Part shown: one piece after another, positions 1 to 11,798 of the stretch
How positions within the stretch are numbered: the stretch's first letter is position 1
Layout: each line of letters starts with the position of its first letter
From: Paraphaeosphaeria minitans
Taxonomy: Eukaryota; Ascomycota; Dothideomycetes; Pleosporales; Didymosphaeriaceae
Direction: 5' to 3'
Assembly (NCBI GenBank): GCA_015832175.1
Contig: WJXW01000016.1
Span: 1,302,001 to 1,366,000 of the forward strand
DNA: 64,000 nt
Translations under genes and position numbers: made by a program
The notes under the pieces: generated by a model
Database searches by the model: none
Told to the model about the DNA's origin: nothing
What the model saw: only the letters and a program-made list of their open reading frames with translations

Positions 1-463
1 CTTTATAATAACCTCTTAGACTTACGTATCTACTTCTTTTTTATAATCTTTATTTCCTCCTATTCTTATTTCCTCCTATTCTTATTTCCTCCTGTACCTT
101 AAAAAACTTCCTAGGTAGTGGGATAAGTAGGATTACTAGTAAAGTAGCTTTAGAATAAGCTAGATTTATAGTAACCTATCTCTTCTCTTACTATATAGCC
201 CTAATTGCTTTATTCTAGTCTCTGCACTAACGAAGGAAATTATATATTTCTTACACCTAATAGGTGTTTATATTACCTCCTCTTAGGTAACTCTCTATTA
301 GTATTCTATATATAACTATAGTCTTATTATCTTAGCTAAGACCTCTAAAGAAAAGAGTCTCTACTTCTATCTATATAATTTATAATTAAGTAAGGGTAGC
401 TTAGGTATAGCTATTAAACTTATAGAAGTAGTTATTTAGTGTAATAGGCTACTAGCTTACTTT
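1..463. other. AT-rich RIP-mutated DNA, no gene
   Basis: AT-rich sequence dense in TpA, with no open frame of note and no family that I recognise. It is the left flank of the Gypsy-1 insertion. It was probably repeat-derived before that insertion, because it shows the same RIP-like composition. Confidence 0.6.
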
Positions 464-468
464 ATTAA

Positions 469-694
469 TGTCAGAACCCTGGGTACCTGGCTGGGCTCTG
501 GGATGGTAAGGGCCAGCTGGATGCAGGTAGAGATCACCTAATCCAAGGCTATATAGTTCTATCGCTAATGGAGTAATCTGGCAGCGATTTGTCTATCCTC
601 TATCCTCTATCCTCTATCCTATATCCTACTATACAATCCACTATCGTTTTATATCTAAAGCTAAAGCTATATTACTTGTGCCTAACTCTTAATA
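469..694 (+). repeat. 5' LTR of Gypsy-1
   Basis: 226 bp. It matches 8381-8599 along its whole length apart from C/T and G/A differences and one extra 7-bp unit of the internal CTATCCT repeat (four units here, three in the 3' LTR). Confidence 0.93.
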
Positions 695-1877
695 TTTAAA
701 TCGCTTACTATATATGCGAGTAGTTTAGTTTTAAAAGGCTTTTATTTGTGATAACTAGGCTATAATAGTAGACACTTTGCGGTCTACGCGCTCTTATACC
801 TAATACTAGGACGCTTAGGAGCCTATAGAAGAGGAATTTTTATATTTAAGCCTATCTCCTATACTAAGTAAGCTAGAGAACTAGTGTGCTTTTCTTTCTA
901 CATATTAGGGTTAGTCTGCGCCTAGACGCGCTAGAGAGGGCTAAGTTAGGATACCTCTAAATATTAAGGATAATTCTTCTAGTACTATCTTTAAATAGCT
1001 TAAGAAAGCTAAATAATAGCTTAAAGAGAAAAGGAGTATAGCTAAACTTAATAGAATTAACTAGATAAAATAACTATAGAAGGCAGGAGACACTTAAGCC
1101 CTATATAAGCCTATAAAAGATCTTACTAAGACGTAGGATCCCCCTAAGGTATCTTTATTATAACCTTTGCAAAAGCAGCTGTATAAATATACTTAAAGGG
1201 ACTAACAGGAGTTTAATTATTAGAGAGATAACTGTAAGCTTTATTTCTAGTCCTTAAAGGACTACTTTGTAGATAAAGACTTTAAAGTTACCTACGCCCT
1301 TTAGTATGTGTTAGATGTCTACTATATAGTATAAAGAACTAAAGTTTAAGCCTAGTTGTTAACAGACCCTAACTAGTTACCTACTTAGGCTAACCTAAGG
1401 GATAAAATGCTAGAAGCTTTAGGATCTCCTAAAGAAAGGCGCTAGTTAGCGTATAATTAGCTTAAGAGATACTAATAGAGACTAAATTAGAGCCTATTAG
1501 AGCTGTTAGATTATCTATAAAGTTACTAGAAAGAGCTAGGAATAATAAACCTTTAATAATAAAAGCTAGAATACGTAGGATTACTTTTACTTTTTATCTA
1601 ATAGTAGCTATAAGTAATCCCCTTAGGGCTCTAAGTTATAGTTATAGATATTAAACTTTAGGCTTTAATTATTTATTAGATAAATAAGCTAAATTAAGGA
1701 TCCTTAGCTCCTAACCTATACTTAAAGGGTGTAGAACATTAACGCCTAGAGTAACTAGATTCTAGGGGGGACAAAAAACTCTAAAAGGCGGTTAAGAGAC
1801 TAAGAAAGTAGGGTAATAGTACTAAAAGTCCTAAGTTAGCGCTATTTAGCACTAGACTACTAGTGACTAATACTTCT

Positions 1878-4800
1878 TACTAGTATTATAGAAGGCTAGG
1901 CCACTTAAGACCTAATTACTCTACTCTAGATAAGCTAGCTGCACCTAGAACCTAAAATGCCTAGTCTACACGTAATAGGGAATAGGGTGCAGGAAAAGGT
2001 AGAGGATAGAAGGAGTAGTAGCTACTTTTACTACCTATATATTAATAGTTATAAGGCACCTTAATAAAGTCCTAAAGGTAAGATAGTTAGGATCTCCTTT
2101 TAACTAGCTTTATACCTAGCTAAGGGGAATGCTTATTCTCCTAGCTAGAGTTAAAAAAAATACTATTAACGCCTTAGTAGATTCTACTTTAGCGTTAAAC
2201 CTCTTTTTACTATAAAAGGCAAAAGAGTAGGGGGTTAATATTAAACTATTAATAGGGTTACCTGCCTAGGCAGTAAACAGGTCTAATATTAAGGTTTATA
2301 GCATAATAGTACTATCTATAGAACTTAAGAACTTACGTAGGCGAAAGTAATAACAGAAAGTACCCTATGTAGTTACTAACTTTATAGGTTATAATATCCT
2401 CCTAGGTTTACTTTAGTTTAATTAAGTAAACCTAAAAGTAAATATTATAACTTAACATGTGCTATTTTAGAGACGCGATACTAGGGAAGTACTAGTCTAC
2501 TAAAAAATTATAGTAGAAGACGCTAAATAGTTTAATTGTACTATATAAGACCCTTATATCTCTGTGTATGTGTACATAGTATCTAATATAGACGTACTAG
2601 CACTATTTGGCGTAGATAGGAATAGAATAGTAGAGATGCTATCCTATTACTCTAATCTTACTAATATAGCCTTAAATAAGAACTATAAGGACCTTACTAC
2701 TTATACTAACTACAATTTATAGATTAATTTAGTAGAAAGTAGTGTACCTTTATATTACCCTATATATAACCTCTCTATAGTTAAGTTGGAGACATTAAGG
2801 AAGTACATTAAGGAGTATTTAGCTAGAGGGTAGATTTACTATTTAAAATTCCTAGCTAGTGCCCCTATACTCTTTATAAAGAAGAAAAATAGCACCTTAC
2901 ACCTATGTGTAGATTATTAAGGTCTTAATAAGATTATAATTAAAAATTGCAGAGCTCTCCTACTAATTACTAAATCTCTAGACTAACTAAAATAAGCTAA
3001 GATATTTATAAAGCTTAACTTAAAAGAAGCGTACTATTAAGTTTATATTATAGAAGGAGATAAGTGGAAAATTGCTTTTTATATAAAATACAGCTATTTT
3101 AAGTATACTGTAATACCCTTTAGCCTTACTAACGCACTAGCCTAGTTCTAGGGCCTAATTACCTAGATACTAACTGGCCTAATTAATGTCACCTATATTA
3201 TATACCTAGATAACATATTAATCTTCTCTAATACACTAAAGGAACATAAGGCCTATATAAGGGAGATTCTAGAGAGGCTGCGATAAGCAAAGCTCTTTAT
3301 TAACCTAAAGAAGTGTAAATAGCACACTACTACTATAGAGTACCTTAGGTTTGTTATTTCTCTAGAAAGGCTTACAATTAACCTAGATTAGGTTAATGCG
3401 ATACGATTATAGCCAAAACTAACCTATATACGTAATATACGCGTTTTTATTAGCTTTATAAACTATTATAGATAGTTTATTACTAATTTCTCCTAAATAT
3501 CGCTACCTCTTACTAGTTTAACTAAGAAAGCGCTAAATAGCGCTAGATAGGGGCTAGTAATGCGAAGGGAGGAGAGCGTAGCCCTAGATATTAGGCTAGA
3601 AGGCACTAAAGCTTTTTAGATGCTAAAAAATATATTCCTTAAAGTGCTTATACTAGTGCACTTTAAGTATAGACAATAGACACGTCTTAAGACTAATGCC
3701 TTAGGTAGAGTAATTAGTGCTATTTATAGCTAACTTATACCTAAAGGCGATAAGCTAGACTTATAGTAACTAATTAACTTCTTCTTAAGGAAATTAAGCA
3801 CTACGTAGTACTACTATAATACTTATAATAAAGAACTCCTTACTATTATTAAGTTAGTTAAACACTAGCGTTAATACCTTTAAGGTTAACACTTTAAAGT
3901 CTTAATAGATTATTATAACCTTTAATAGTTTATAGAGACTAAAATACTTATATTGCGTTATATTTAGTTATACCTCACCCTAAGTGAGTATAACTTTGTT
4001 ATAACTTATAGGGTAGGATTAATAAATCTAGTAGACGGCCTATTAAGGCGCCTAGACTACATGCTTAGCACCTAGGATACTAAGTAGAAAAATAATAAAG
4101 CCTTTATTAAGCCTTTAGCTAATCTATTATTAGAAAGATAAAGTAGATACGCTCTAGTCTTTACTATCTCTACCTATTTTAGGAACTAGATAGGATAGGG
4201 CAATAAGCCCTATTAAGAGACTAACCCCTCTAGAAGTTAGATAAGATAGGGCAATAAGCCTTATAGAGATACTTATTACTTTAAGAGGTTAGATAAGGGT
4301 AGTCTTAGTAACTACCTTTTTCTAGAGAACTAAGAGGCTATTAAATCTAAAGATTTAAACTTATTAAATAATAAGGTTAATAAGTTGGCGCAATCTAGTC
4401 TAAGTGGCTGCGGCTTAGGACTAACTAGTCTAGTGTGGCTTAAGTCTCCCTTAAAGCGCACAAAAGCTATTAAAAGCTACTATAATAGTTCTCTCTTAGA
4501 ATATTTTAGTGTAACTTAGACGCTTAAGCGCGTTTAATAGAAGTTTTGCTAGACTAGTATAAATAAGGAGGTCGCTAACTATGTTTATAACTATAAGTAG
4601 TGCTAATAGGTAATCTATAAAAGACATAAGCTTTATAGTCTTTTATAGTAGCTTCCTATCCTAGATTATTTATAGCAGCACGTAATAATAGACTTTATTA
4701 CTAATCTGCCCCTAAGTTACTTCTTAGGACTAATATATAACGCTATTTTAGTAATTATTAATTAATTTTCTAAGATAGCTTATTATGTACTAGTCTAGAT

Positions 4801-5700
4801 AGATTAGGATAGTACTAACCTAGCTTAGGCTTAGATTTGTGAGGTTATTAGACTTTATAGTAATCTAGAGAGTATTCTCTTAGACAGAGGACTAGTAATA
4901 AAAGCGAAACACTAGGATACTTTCTATTATTACTTAAACTTAAGGAGGGTTTTAACCTTAGCTTTTTACCCTTAGACTAATAGGTAAACAGAACGCCAGA
5001 ACTAAACACTAAAATAATACTTACGAATCTTCTACTCCCTAGAGTAAGATAATTAGGTAATATAGATCTCCCTAGCAGAATATACGTATAATAATAGTAA
5101 ATATTTAATAATAGGGTATACACTATACTAAGTATGCTTTAGATATAATCCCTCTAACCTAACCTAACCTAATATACCGCTAGGTAGCGGGGAAAGCCTA
5201 ATAGGCTACTAAATAGTGTTAAGATTAATAGAAATATGCGTAAATGTAAGAAAGAAGCTGTAGATAGTACAGAAGTACTAAAAATCTATCTCTAATAAGA
5301 AGAGAACCCCTTTGTAACTTAACAAAGATAATAAGGTATAGGTTTTAAGTAGGAATCTAAAGTCTATATAACTAAATAAGAAGATAGACTAGAAATTCCT
5401 AGGCCCTAGAGTAGTAGATAAGTGTATTAGCTCTCTACCTATAGCCTACTAAGTAAACCTACCTAAATTAGGTAAGGTTTATCTAGTGTTCTATCCTTCT
5501 CTACTAGAACTATACAAACTGCGTAGAAAACCACCCTACTAACAACCGCTAATTAAAGACACATTGCGCTAGTATAGTAATAATATGTATAAAGTGGACT
5601 ACATTATTAATAGACAATAAAATAAGTTAGGATAATAGGAATACCTTATTAAATAGAGTAGATATAATCTAGAAGAAAACTCTTAAGAACCTACTATATT
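1878..5700 (+). pseudogene. Gypsy-1 gag-pol relic (CCHC, RT, RNase H, IN, chromodomain)
   Basis: Domains are readable once TAA/TAG is ignored. A CCHC zinc knuckle sits at 1878-1919 with correct C-x2-C-x4-H-x4-C spacing, but all three Cys codons have become Tyr (TGY to TAY). Reverse transcriptase runs from about 2755 to 3480, with the CVDY block at 2906 and the YLDD catalytic motif now YLDN near 3200. RNase H lies at about 3600-4060. The integrase core spans about 4680-5150 and starts with an IDFITNLP-like block. A C-terminal chromodomain lies at about 5588-5695 (YKVDYIINR, then EYLIK and SRYNLEENS). RT, integrase and chromodomain share one frame; the knuckle is in another. The chromodomain marks the chromovirus lineage, whose members use it to target chromatin. 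Confidence 0.88.
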
Positions 5701-8380
5701 AATTAGTAGGAATGCGCTTAAAGAGTTCTAGAAAAAGCTTAAGATATTCCTAAGAAGGTTAATAACTACACTTTTAGAGGTAAAGAAGAGAGGTTATAGG
5801 CAACCTCCCTTAAAGGGGAAAACTAGCGAACGCTAAGAATCTATATAAATTAGATCTACCTGGTATAAAATGTCCTAATTTGGTATAATATGCGAATATT
5901 AACTTATAATTAGATACTGTAGACCCTTTTATCCTTTTAAAAACCCTACGTGTCTCCTATAGGGAGTTTAGTGGATGGTTAGCTAGTTAGGTAGGGTGTT
6001 TTAATAGGTATAGGAATACTAATTAGTATATACAACACCCTTTAAAATTAGTAAAGGATAAGGATAATGTTAGTAACATTACGATTCTAGTATAATCTAG
6101 TATATATTAGTATAATTTAGCATAATCTAGATTAAATTGTATTATTATAAGGCAGAAAGCCTCTTATTACCTAAAATAGGGTTAATAACTAACTAAAATA
6201 GGAACCTATGTTAAAATGTTGCCTATTTGTGGGTAATAGCCTAAAAAGCTAGGCAAATGTGCTATTTAAAATTAACTAACGCTAGATTATTACTATTATT
6301 ACTGAATTCTGCTATTATGTTCTTATTTACGCTAATTTATACTATACTGTGCTATATTGTGCCTATTTAGGCTATGTGGTGCTGTATTACATCCTTATTT
6401 AAATAATTAATTCTAATAACTCTTGTTAGAGCTGCTTTAAGTCGCTAGGCCCTTAGTACAGAAAGAAGTTATAAAATAGCGATTAAAGTACACTAACTTC
6501 TCTATATTAGTACTATTAATAGGTGGGAAGTCTGCTAGGGGCTTAAAAATAGTAAATAACTCTAGGTTGCGCCTCTTTACGCTATAACGCGCTAAAGTAG
6601 AAGTAGCTAGCGTAGATATAACTTTAGCGTCCCTATAAGCAGCTTCTAGTTAGGCTTTAGTATTAGCTGTAGTAGTTTCTACTAAAAAGATACTAAGGCT
6701 AGTTAGGACGGTCGCGCAGGGATAGCTAGGAACCTATTGCGCTAGTTAGTGCTAACTTACTCTAAATAGTACTATAGTGTATTTATATTAGAGCCTTAGT
6801 CTTGTATAGGGAGATTGCCTTATCTTCTAACTCTATTTCGCGCTTAATACAATAAGTCTTAGCTTTAAGTGCCTTTTTAGAGCGAGAATAACTATATAGG
6901 AGTATACTAGAGTTAGCGCACTTATTTTTAAGTATAAAGGCCCTATTATAGGCCTAGAACTTCTTAGTGTACTTACGTAAGTCCCTATATACTAATTAGC
7001 GCTAATTTGTGCTAAATTGCACTAAATAGTACCTATACTTATTTAGCTTTACTATAATGCGTGTAGCTATAGCTATTACCCTCTTATTAGCCTCTATTCT
7101 TAGCTTCTACATCTTAAGGAGCGCGTTCTCCTTATTCTATAATAAAAAGGCGACAGGTTTAGCTATAAGTTATAATTAGTCTTTAGTAAGATTAGCTGGA
7201 GCTATAATATACTTTAGGTCTTTACACTAGATCTTATATTCTTCTTTAGTAGTTTTATAGGATACTTAGGCTATAGTATTAGCTTCCTTAGACGCTGTGA
7301 CTAAGGCTTAGATGTCTATTTCTAGGATAGACCTAAGACAGACTTTAAGTGTCTTAAAGAGCCTAAGTACCTTAAATAGGGGCTATATGCGCCTATTAGT
7401 ACCTAATAGTGCTAAATAGTGCTAAATAACGCTAGAAAGTAACTTACTATAAAGCATGAGGTGCCCTTATTTAAATAATTACTATACTCCTTATAGTGGT
7501 AACCTTTAAATTATAATAATTTCTATTTATTATTATTTAGGTTCATTACGCATACAGTGTCTAATTTTAGGATACTATGCTTTACTATAATTTTAATGCA
7601 TCTAACACATAGTATTTTAGTACAAAGTCTATTAGTCTTAATTATATTAATATAATAGTCGCGAAGAGAGTGCTTCTTAGGTAGAGCTATTATAATTTGC
7701 GACAATTAGTACTAATTTGTGCTAATTAGTGCTAACTAATGCTAATTACTGCCTGTTAGTGCTAATTAGTATTAATTATTATTAAAGATGTATAAAAAGT
7801 GTTAAATGTATACTAAAAAGGTATAACGTGCGACTCTTTAGTACAGTTAGTGCTAAGTTACGCTAGAATACGCTAATCTAAGGGCTATATAATATTACTT
7901 ACTATAAGAAAATATAAGTAGAGAATAGGTCTAAGAGCCCTAGGTAATAGGATAACTACCTTACCGCTAAGACGCTAGTTACTAGCGTAGTTACGTGCTA
8001 TACTAGCGCGGATAGTAATATCTTACCTTACCTAGGCGGAAATAGTTATAATCTAATATAAGGGGCGCCTAAGTGCCGCATAAATCTATTATAACAATTT
8101 AGGCACTATCTAGAATAAAATAGTATAAATAAGAATAAACTAGGACGTAATCTTCCTTATTGTCCACAATTAAGCTATCTTAGAAACAGTAGGACCTTTT
8201 AGATTCTCTAACATTAGGCTTACTACTAAGTTTAAGAAGTAGGGACAGTTAAGGGCCTACGCTAACTACTAGGTGCTAGTAGAGCTAGTTAGTGCTAATA
8301 AAGGACTAATAGCGATAAATAGTAAAGGGACTTACTAAATACTTTACTTTTAGAACAAAAGATCCCTTAAAGGGGGATAA
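5701..8380 (+). other. Long non-coding 3' interior of Gypsy-1
   Basis: About 2.7 kb lies between the chromodomain and the 3' LTR with no recognisable domain. It holds clusters of a GTGCTAA(A/T)TA-type motif near 7380-7440 and 7690-7770, which look like decayed short tandem repeats. This is long for the 3' region of a chromovirus, so it may contain an older insertion whose ends I could not define. Confidence 0.45.
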
Positions 8381-8599
8381 TGTTAGAACCCTAGATACCT
8401 AGCTAGGCTCTAGGATAGTAAGGGCTAGCTGGATATAGGTGGAGATCACCTAATCCAAGGCTATATAGTTCTATCGCTAATAGAGTAATCTGGTAGCGAT
8501 TTGTCTATCCTCTATCCTCTATCCTACATCCTACTATACAATCCACCATTATTTCACATCTAAAGCTAAAGCTACATTGCTCGTGCCTAACTCCTAATA
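8381..8599 (+). repeat. 3' LTR of Gypsy-1
   Basis: 219 bp. It starts TGTTAGAACCCT immediately after the purine tract and ends CTCCTAATA, followed by the ATTAA target duplication. It is the partner of 469-694. Confidence 0.93.
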
Positions 8600-9282
8600 A
8601 TTAAGCTAGCTCTTAAGGTAGGCTCTAGTTAATTTTTAGTACTCTAAGTTTATTAATAAGTACTTAGAGTAAAGTATCTTCTAGAAGTCTTTCTAGTTAA
8701 CTAAAGCGCTTTATAGGCTAGTAGTTTTATAATATCTCTTTAGTAGGTACTTAAGTAGAAGTAAGGTAGCTTTTATTTTTCAAGTTCCTTACTCTACCCT
8801 ACTCCTTCTACTTAAAAGTTATAGTCCTCTAAGAAGGTAGTAATATTAATACTACTAAAGCTTAGTGTGTTACTATTATTTAGGCTTAGAGTAAACTAAG
8901 CTATGTTTCTCTTTTAGGGAAAGCCTTCTCCTATTTCTAGTCCTCTATTCTTAAACTATTTTTTTTAGTCTATGTCTTCTAAAAGGTAATTAGTAATACT
9001 TTAGCTTATCTAACTAGTGCTGCTCTTAGCAAGGGTAGTTAGATAAATAGGGTTATTATAAAACCTATATAAATCTATTTTATCTATTTTTTATTTTTCT
9101 TCTATTATCTGCTTGTTTTTATGTTAGTTTTCTGTTAGCAATTTAGCTTTAGGTATACAGATAACAATCTTACTTAATAGAATCCTACTACTAATACCTT
9201 ACTTCCCCTTTTATCCCTAACTTAATTATTACTTAGACTAGAATTATTTAGGGTCTATTGCATTCGCTCTTTCTAGGAGTCT

Positions 9283-9625
9283 AGTAGCCACTTAAAGGTC
9301 CTCTAGTCTATCGCTCTTTCTACCTAATAGCTGCTTAAAAGTCTATTAGTCTATTGTTATTTTATTTCTAGGTAACTAATAACTACTTAAAAGTCTATAT
9401 AGTTTATACTAGCACTAGATAGCTACTTAAAAGTCTATTAGTGTGTTGTTTTATTTCTAGGTAATTAGTAACTACTTAAAAGTCTATTAATCTATCTATC
9501 TAGATAACTAATAACTACTTAAAAGTCTATACAGTCTATCTATCTATGTACCTAATAGCTGCTTAAAAGTCTATTAGTCTTGTCGCTCTATTACTAGCTA
9601 TTTAGTAGCTACTTAAAAGTCTACT
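9283..9625. repeat. Degenerate minisatellite, eight units
   Basis: A core close to CTACTTAAAAGTCTAT recurs eight times, at about 9284, 9330, 9381, 9421, 9470, 9514, 9557 and 9607, with 40-51 bp spacing. Intervening sequence (TATTTCTAGGTAACTA and CTATCTAT-like) is also partly shared. Units differ mainly at RIP-type positions (ACTAC versus GCTGC). Confidence 0.75.
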
Positions 9626-10180
9626 AAATAGCTTCTATTAGTTCTCTAAATACTTATTACTATACTTCTCTACATCCTTTTAAAAGCAGCCCTATGTCCT
9701 TTACTAAAAATGTAGTGTTATAGGTATGTTTGCCTTAAGTAAGGAATATAAAAGAATAAGTTAAGTTATCCTATCTAAAATCTATTATACAAATCTAACT
9801 ACTCTAATTGTCTATTAGGTCTCTTCGTGTCTTCTCTAGTTATTGTTAGTTAGTTCCCTAGTTAGCTATCTTAAATAATAGCTAATTAGCCCTATATTTC
9901 CCTAACTCTCCATTGTAGGCCAACCTTTACACTATAACATAATTCTAAAAGTGTTTTTATTTAGAATTTTAATATGTCTATAACTAGATTTCCTATAATA
10001 ACTCTAAATAGTGCGTTTTATAGGGCCTTTTTTTTCTTTCTCTATATTTAATATATTTCTTGGCACTTACGTAATCATACTGGGCGTGCTAGGCGTGCTA
10101 GGCATAGTAGGAACATGCCACGCATGCCCGCCCTGCCCGCCCTGCCCACCTACCTAGACCTACCTACCACGCACGCCCAC

Positions 10181-10328
10181 CCTATGGTATGAACAATATA
10201 GGATCCTGCCAGGCGTCTGGTATGAGCGGTATGTATCTACCTAGGTCTACCAGGCGCAGTACGCCTACCCAGCCCATAGTGTGAACAATGTAGGATCCTG
10301 CCAGGCGCCTAGTATGAGCGGTATGTAT
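10181..10328. repeat. Duplicated 56-bp unit
   Basis: Two copies (about 10,181-10,236 and 10,273-10,328) share a GAACAAT(A/G)TAGGATCC start, a CCAGGCG centre and a TATGAGCGGTATGTAT end. They lie at the border between the AT-rich block and the first gene island and are far less RIP-altered than the DNA to the left. Their family is unknown. Confidence 0.7.
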
Positions 10329-10384
10329 AGTATCTATATACCACGCATGCTGAACCTTTTCAAACTGTTAAGTTTTCGCGATAT

Positions 10385-10416
10385 ACCCTAAGCAGTATCC
10401 TTAGTTCACCTCTACA
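10385..10416 (+). repeat. Orphan LTR-end remnant
   Basis: ACCCTAAGCAGTATCC and the following bases match the last 32 bp of the Copia LTR at 39,626-39,657 with about three differences. Sequence upstream does not match that LTR. It is therefore a short remnant or the end of a related LTR family. Confidence 0.6.
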
Positions 10417-10745
10417 AAAATTTACCTGTCTTCATTCAGAGTAGGTGAGATAGTGCGACCTTTGTGGTGCAGGTGTGCTAGCCATATCGGGACTAGTGTA
10501 AGCCTACAAAATCGATGTTTGGCTGCGCATCTCAGTTCATCTCTCCAAACTGCGAAGCTAGAACAAGACCAGAATGCTTCATAGATACTCAGCACTCTGC
10601 CGTGCTATTTGCTTCATCTCAAGCGGCAATTAACGGGTTCCTGAGGCGAAAGGAAGCTTCCCGAGGTCGGTCCTACCCCGGCCATCTATGACGATATGCC
10701 TCACCCGCTCGGAAAACGTCGTTCTCACAACCACATCCCAACTAT

Positions 10746-11798
10746 ATGCCTACTTCATCTGCACACAAGAATAAAACGCCCAAGATGTATGCATGGCAGT
10801 TCAAAACATCCACGGGTGGACTCGAGAATAACCTCTACCTGCCCGCAGCCGGCGTTCCGAAACCAAAAATCACAGAGGATCAGGTTTTGGTGGAGGTTTA
10901 CAGCGCAGCCCTCAATCCAGCAGACTACAAGGTCCCAGAGCTGGGTTTGGTAGCCCGAGGCATGATTCCATCACCAAGCACGCCAGGACAGGACTTCTGT
11001 GGGAAAGTGTGCGAGACCGGGCGAAAGGCCGCATCTTATCGGGTTGGTGACATGGTCTTCGGTACGCACGGAGGGCCCTTTGGTCATGGATCTCTAGGCC
11101 AATATATCGTGGTGTCAAAGGAAATGCTCGCACCTGTTCCGACGGGACTCAAGGCTGACCATATGGCTGGGGTAGGGGTCGCCGGGCTTACCGCATATCA
11201 ATCGATACAACCACACGTCAAGGAGGGCGACAAAGTATTTATCAATGGTGGGTCCGGCGGCACGGGTACCTTCGGTATTCAGATCGCGAAAGCATTGGGT
11301 TGCCATGTCACGACGTCTTGCTCAGCCGCGAACATGGAACTTTGCAAGAATCTGGGAGCTGACGAGGTCATCGACTACAAGACGATGGATTTGGTTGAGA
11401 CACTGAAAAAGAAGGGACAAGTATTCAGCCTTGTTGTGGACAATGTGGGCATGCCGTCGAATCTGTACGGTCTGTGCCACCACTTCGTTGTGCATCACGG
11501 CCACTATACGCAGGTTGGTGCGGACATAGGCGTCGCTTCGGCATTCCAACACGCCGGAAATATGTTTCTTCCTGGATTTCTCGGCGGTGGCCGACGGAAG
11601 TACCAGTTCTTATCGTTGAAGCCCAATCACGAACAATTAGCACAGATCGGCAAATGGATCGACGAAGGCAAGGTTAAGCCTGTAATAGACTCTACATGGG
11701 AGTATGATGACGCGCCAAGAGCTTTCGAGAGGTTAAAGACGCAGAGAGCCAAAGGAAAAGTTATCGTACATGTCAAGAAGAACATTATCATGGAATAA
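10746..11798 (+). CDS. MDR-family NAD(P)H-dependent oxidoreductase (quinone oxidoreductase/enoyl reductase-like)
   Basis: A single-exon gene of 350 residues from the medium-chain dehydrogenase/reductase superfamily. The N-terminal GroES-like domain carries NPADYK (residues 57-62), the hallmark of the zinc-independent quinone-oxidoreductase/RTN4IP1/ToxD-like branch. The cofactor-binding Rossmann fold carries GGSGGTGTFG (168-177), followed by GADEVIDYK. The set of zinc-ligand cysteines of classical alcohol dehydrogenases is absent. Expected reaction: NAD(P)H-dependent reduction of a quinone or activated double bond; the substrate cannot be told from sequence. Translation may really start at Met14 (10,785), which has A at -3 and begins MYAWQF like its relatives. 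The 340-350 aa length is normal and no defect is visible. It is the first GC-balanced gene right of the repeat block and has no close functional partner. Confidence 0.9.
   Translation: MPTSSAHKNKTPKMYAWQFKTSTGGLENNLYLPAAGVPKPKITEDQVLVEVYSAALNPADYKVPELGLVARGMIPSPSTPGQDFCGKVCETGRKAASYRVGDMVFGTHGGPFGHGSLGQYIVVSKEMLAPVPTGLKADHMAGVGVAGLTAYQSIQPHVKEGDKVFINGGSGGTGTFGIQIAKALGCHVTTSCSAANMELCKNLGADEVIDYKTMDLVETLKKKGQVFSLVVDNVGMPSNLYGLCHHFVVHHGHYTQVGADIGVASAFQHAGNMFLPGFLGGGRRKYQFLSLKPNHEQLAQIGKWIDEGKVKPVIDSTWEYDDAPRAFERLKTQRAKGKVIVHVKKNIIME

Larger units (their letters stand above)
464..8604 (+). mobile_element. Complete, RIP-degraded Ty3/Gypsy chromovirus (Gypsy-1)
   Basis: LTR retrotransposon relic of about 8.1 kb. 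The two LTRs (469-694 and 8381-8599) begin TGT(C/T)AGAACCCT and end TAATA. A perfect 5-bp target duplication ATTAA lies at 464-468 and 8600-8604. A purine tract AAAGGGGGATAA directly precedes the 3' LTR. Between the LTRs, decayed zinc-knuckle, reverse transcriptase, RNase H, integrase and chromodomain sequences occur in Ty3/Gypsy order. Nearly all breaks are TAA/TAG where Gln or Trp is expected, which is the RIP pattern. The element cannot encode functional protein, but its structure is fully preserved. Confidence 0.93.
8605..10384. other. AT-rich repeat-derived DNA, no gene
   Basis: RIP-like sequence without a recognised gene. It contains the minisatellite at 9283-9625. After about 10,070 it changes to GC-rich short repeats (GCCCGCCCTGCCC-type) and the duplicated unit at 10,181-10,328. 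Confidence 0.5.

Noticed and set aside
5157..5174. Short (CCTAA)n-like run resembling telomere repeats
   Set aside because: Only three 5-mers inside the Gypsy-1 integrase region; not the fungal TTAGGG repeat and internal to an element.
7523..7705. 60-codon open frame in the Gypsy-1 3' interior
   Set aside because: AT-rich, no similarity; expected by chance in 2.7 kb of such DNA.
9283..9625. CRISPR-like array
   Set aside because: Regularly spaced core, but spacers are similar to each other, the organism is eukaryotic and no cas genes are present; it is a minisatellite.
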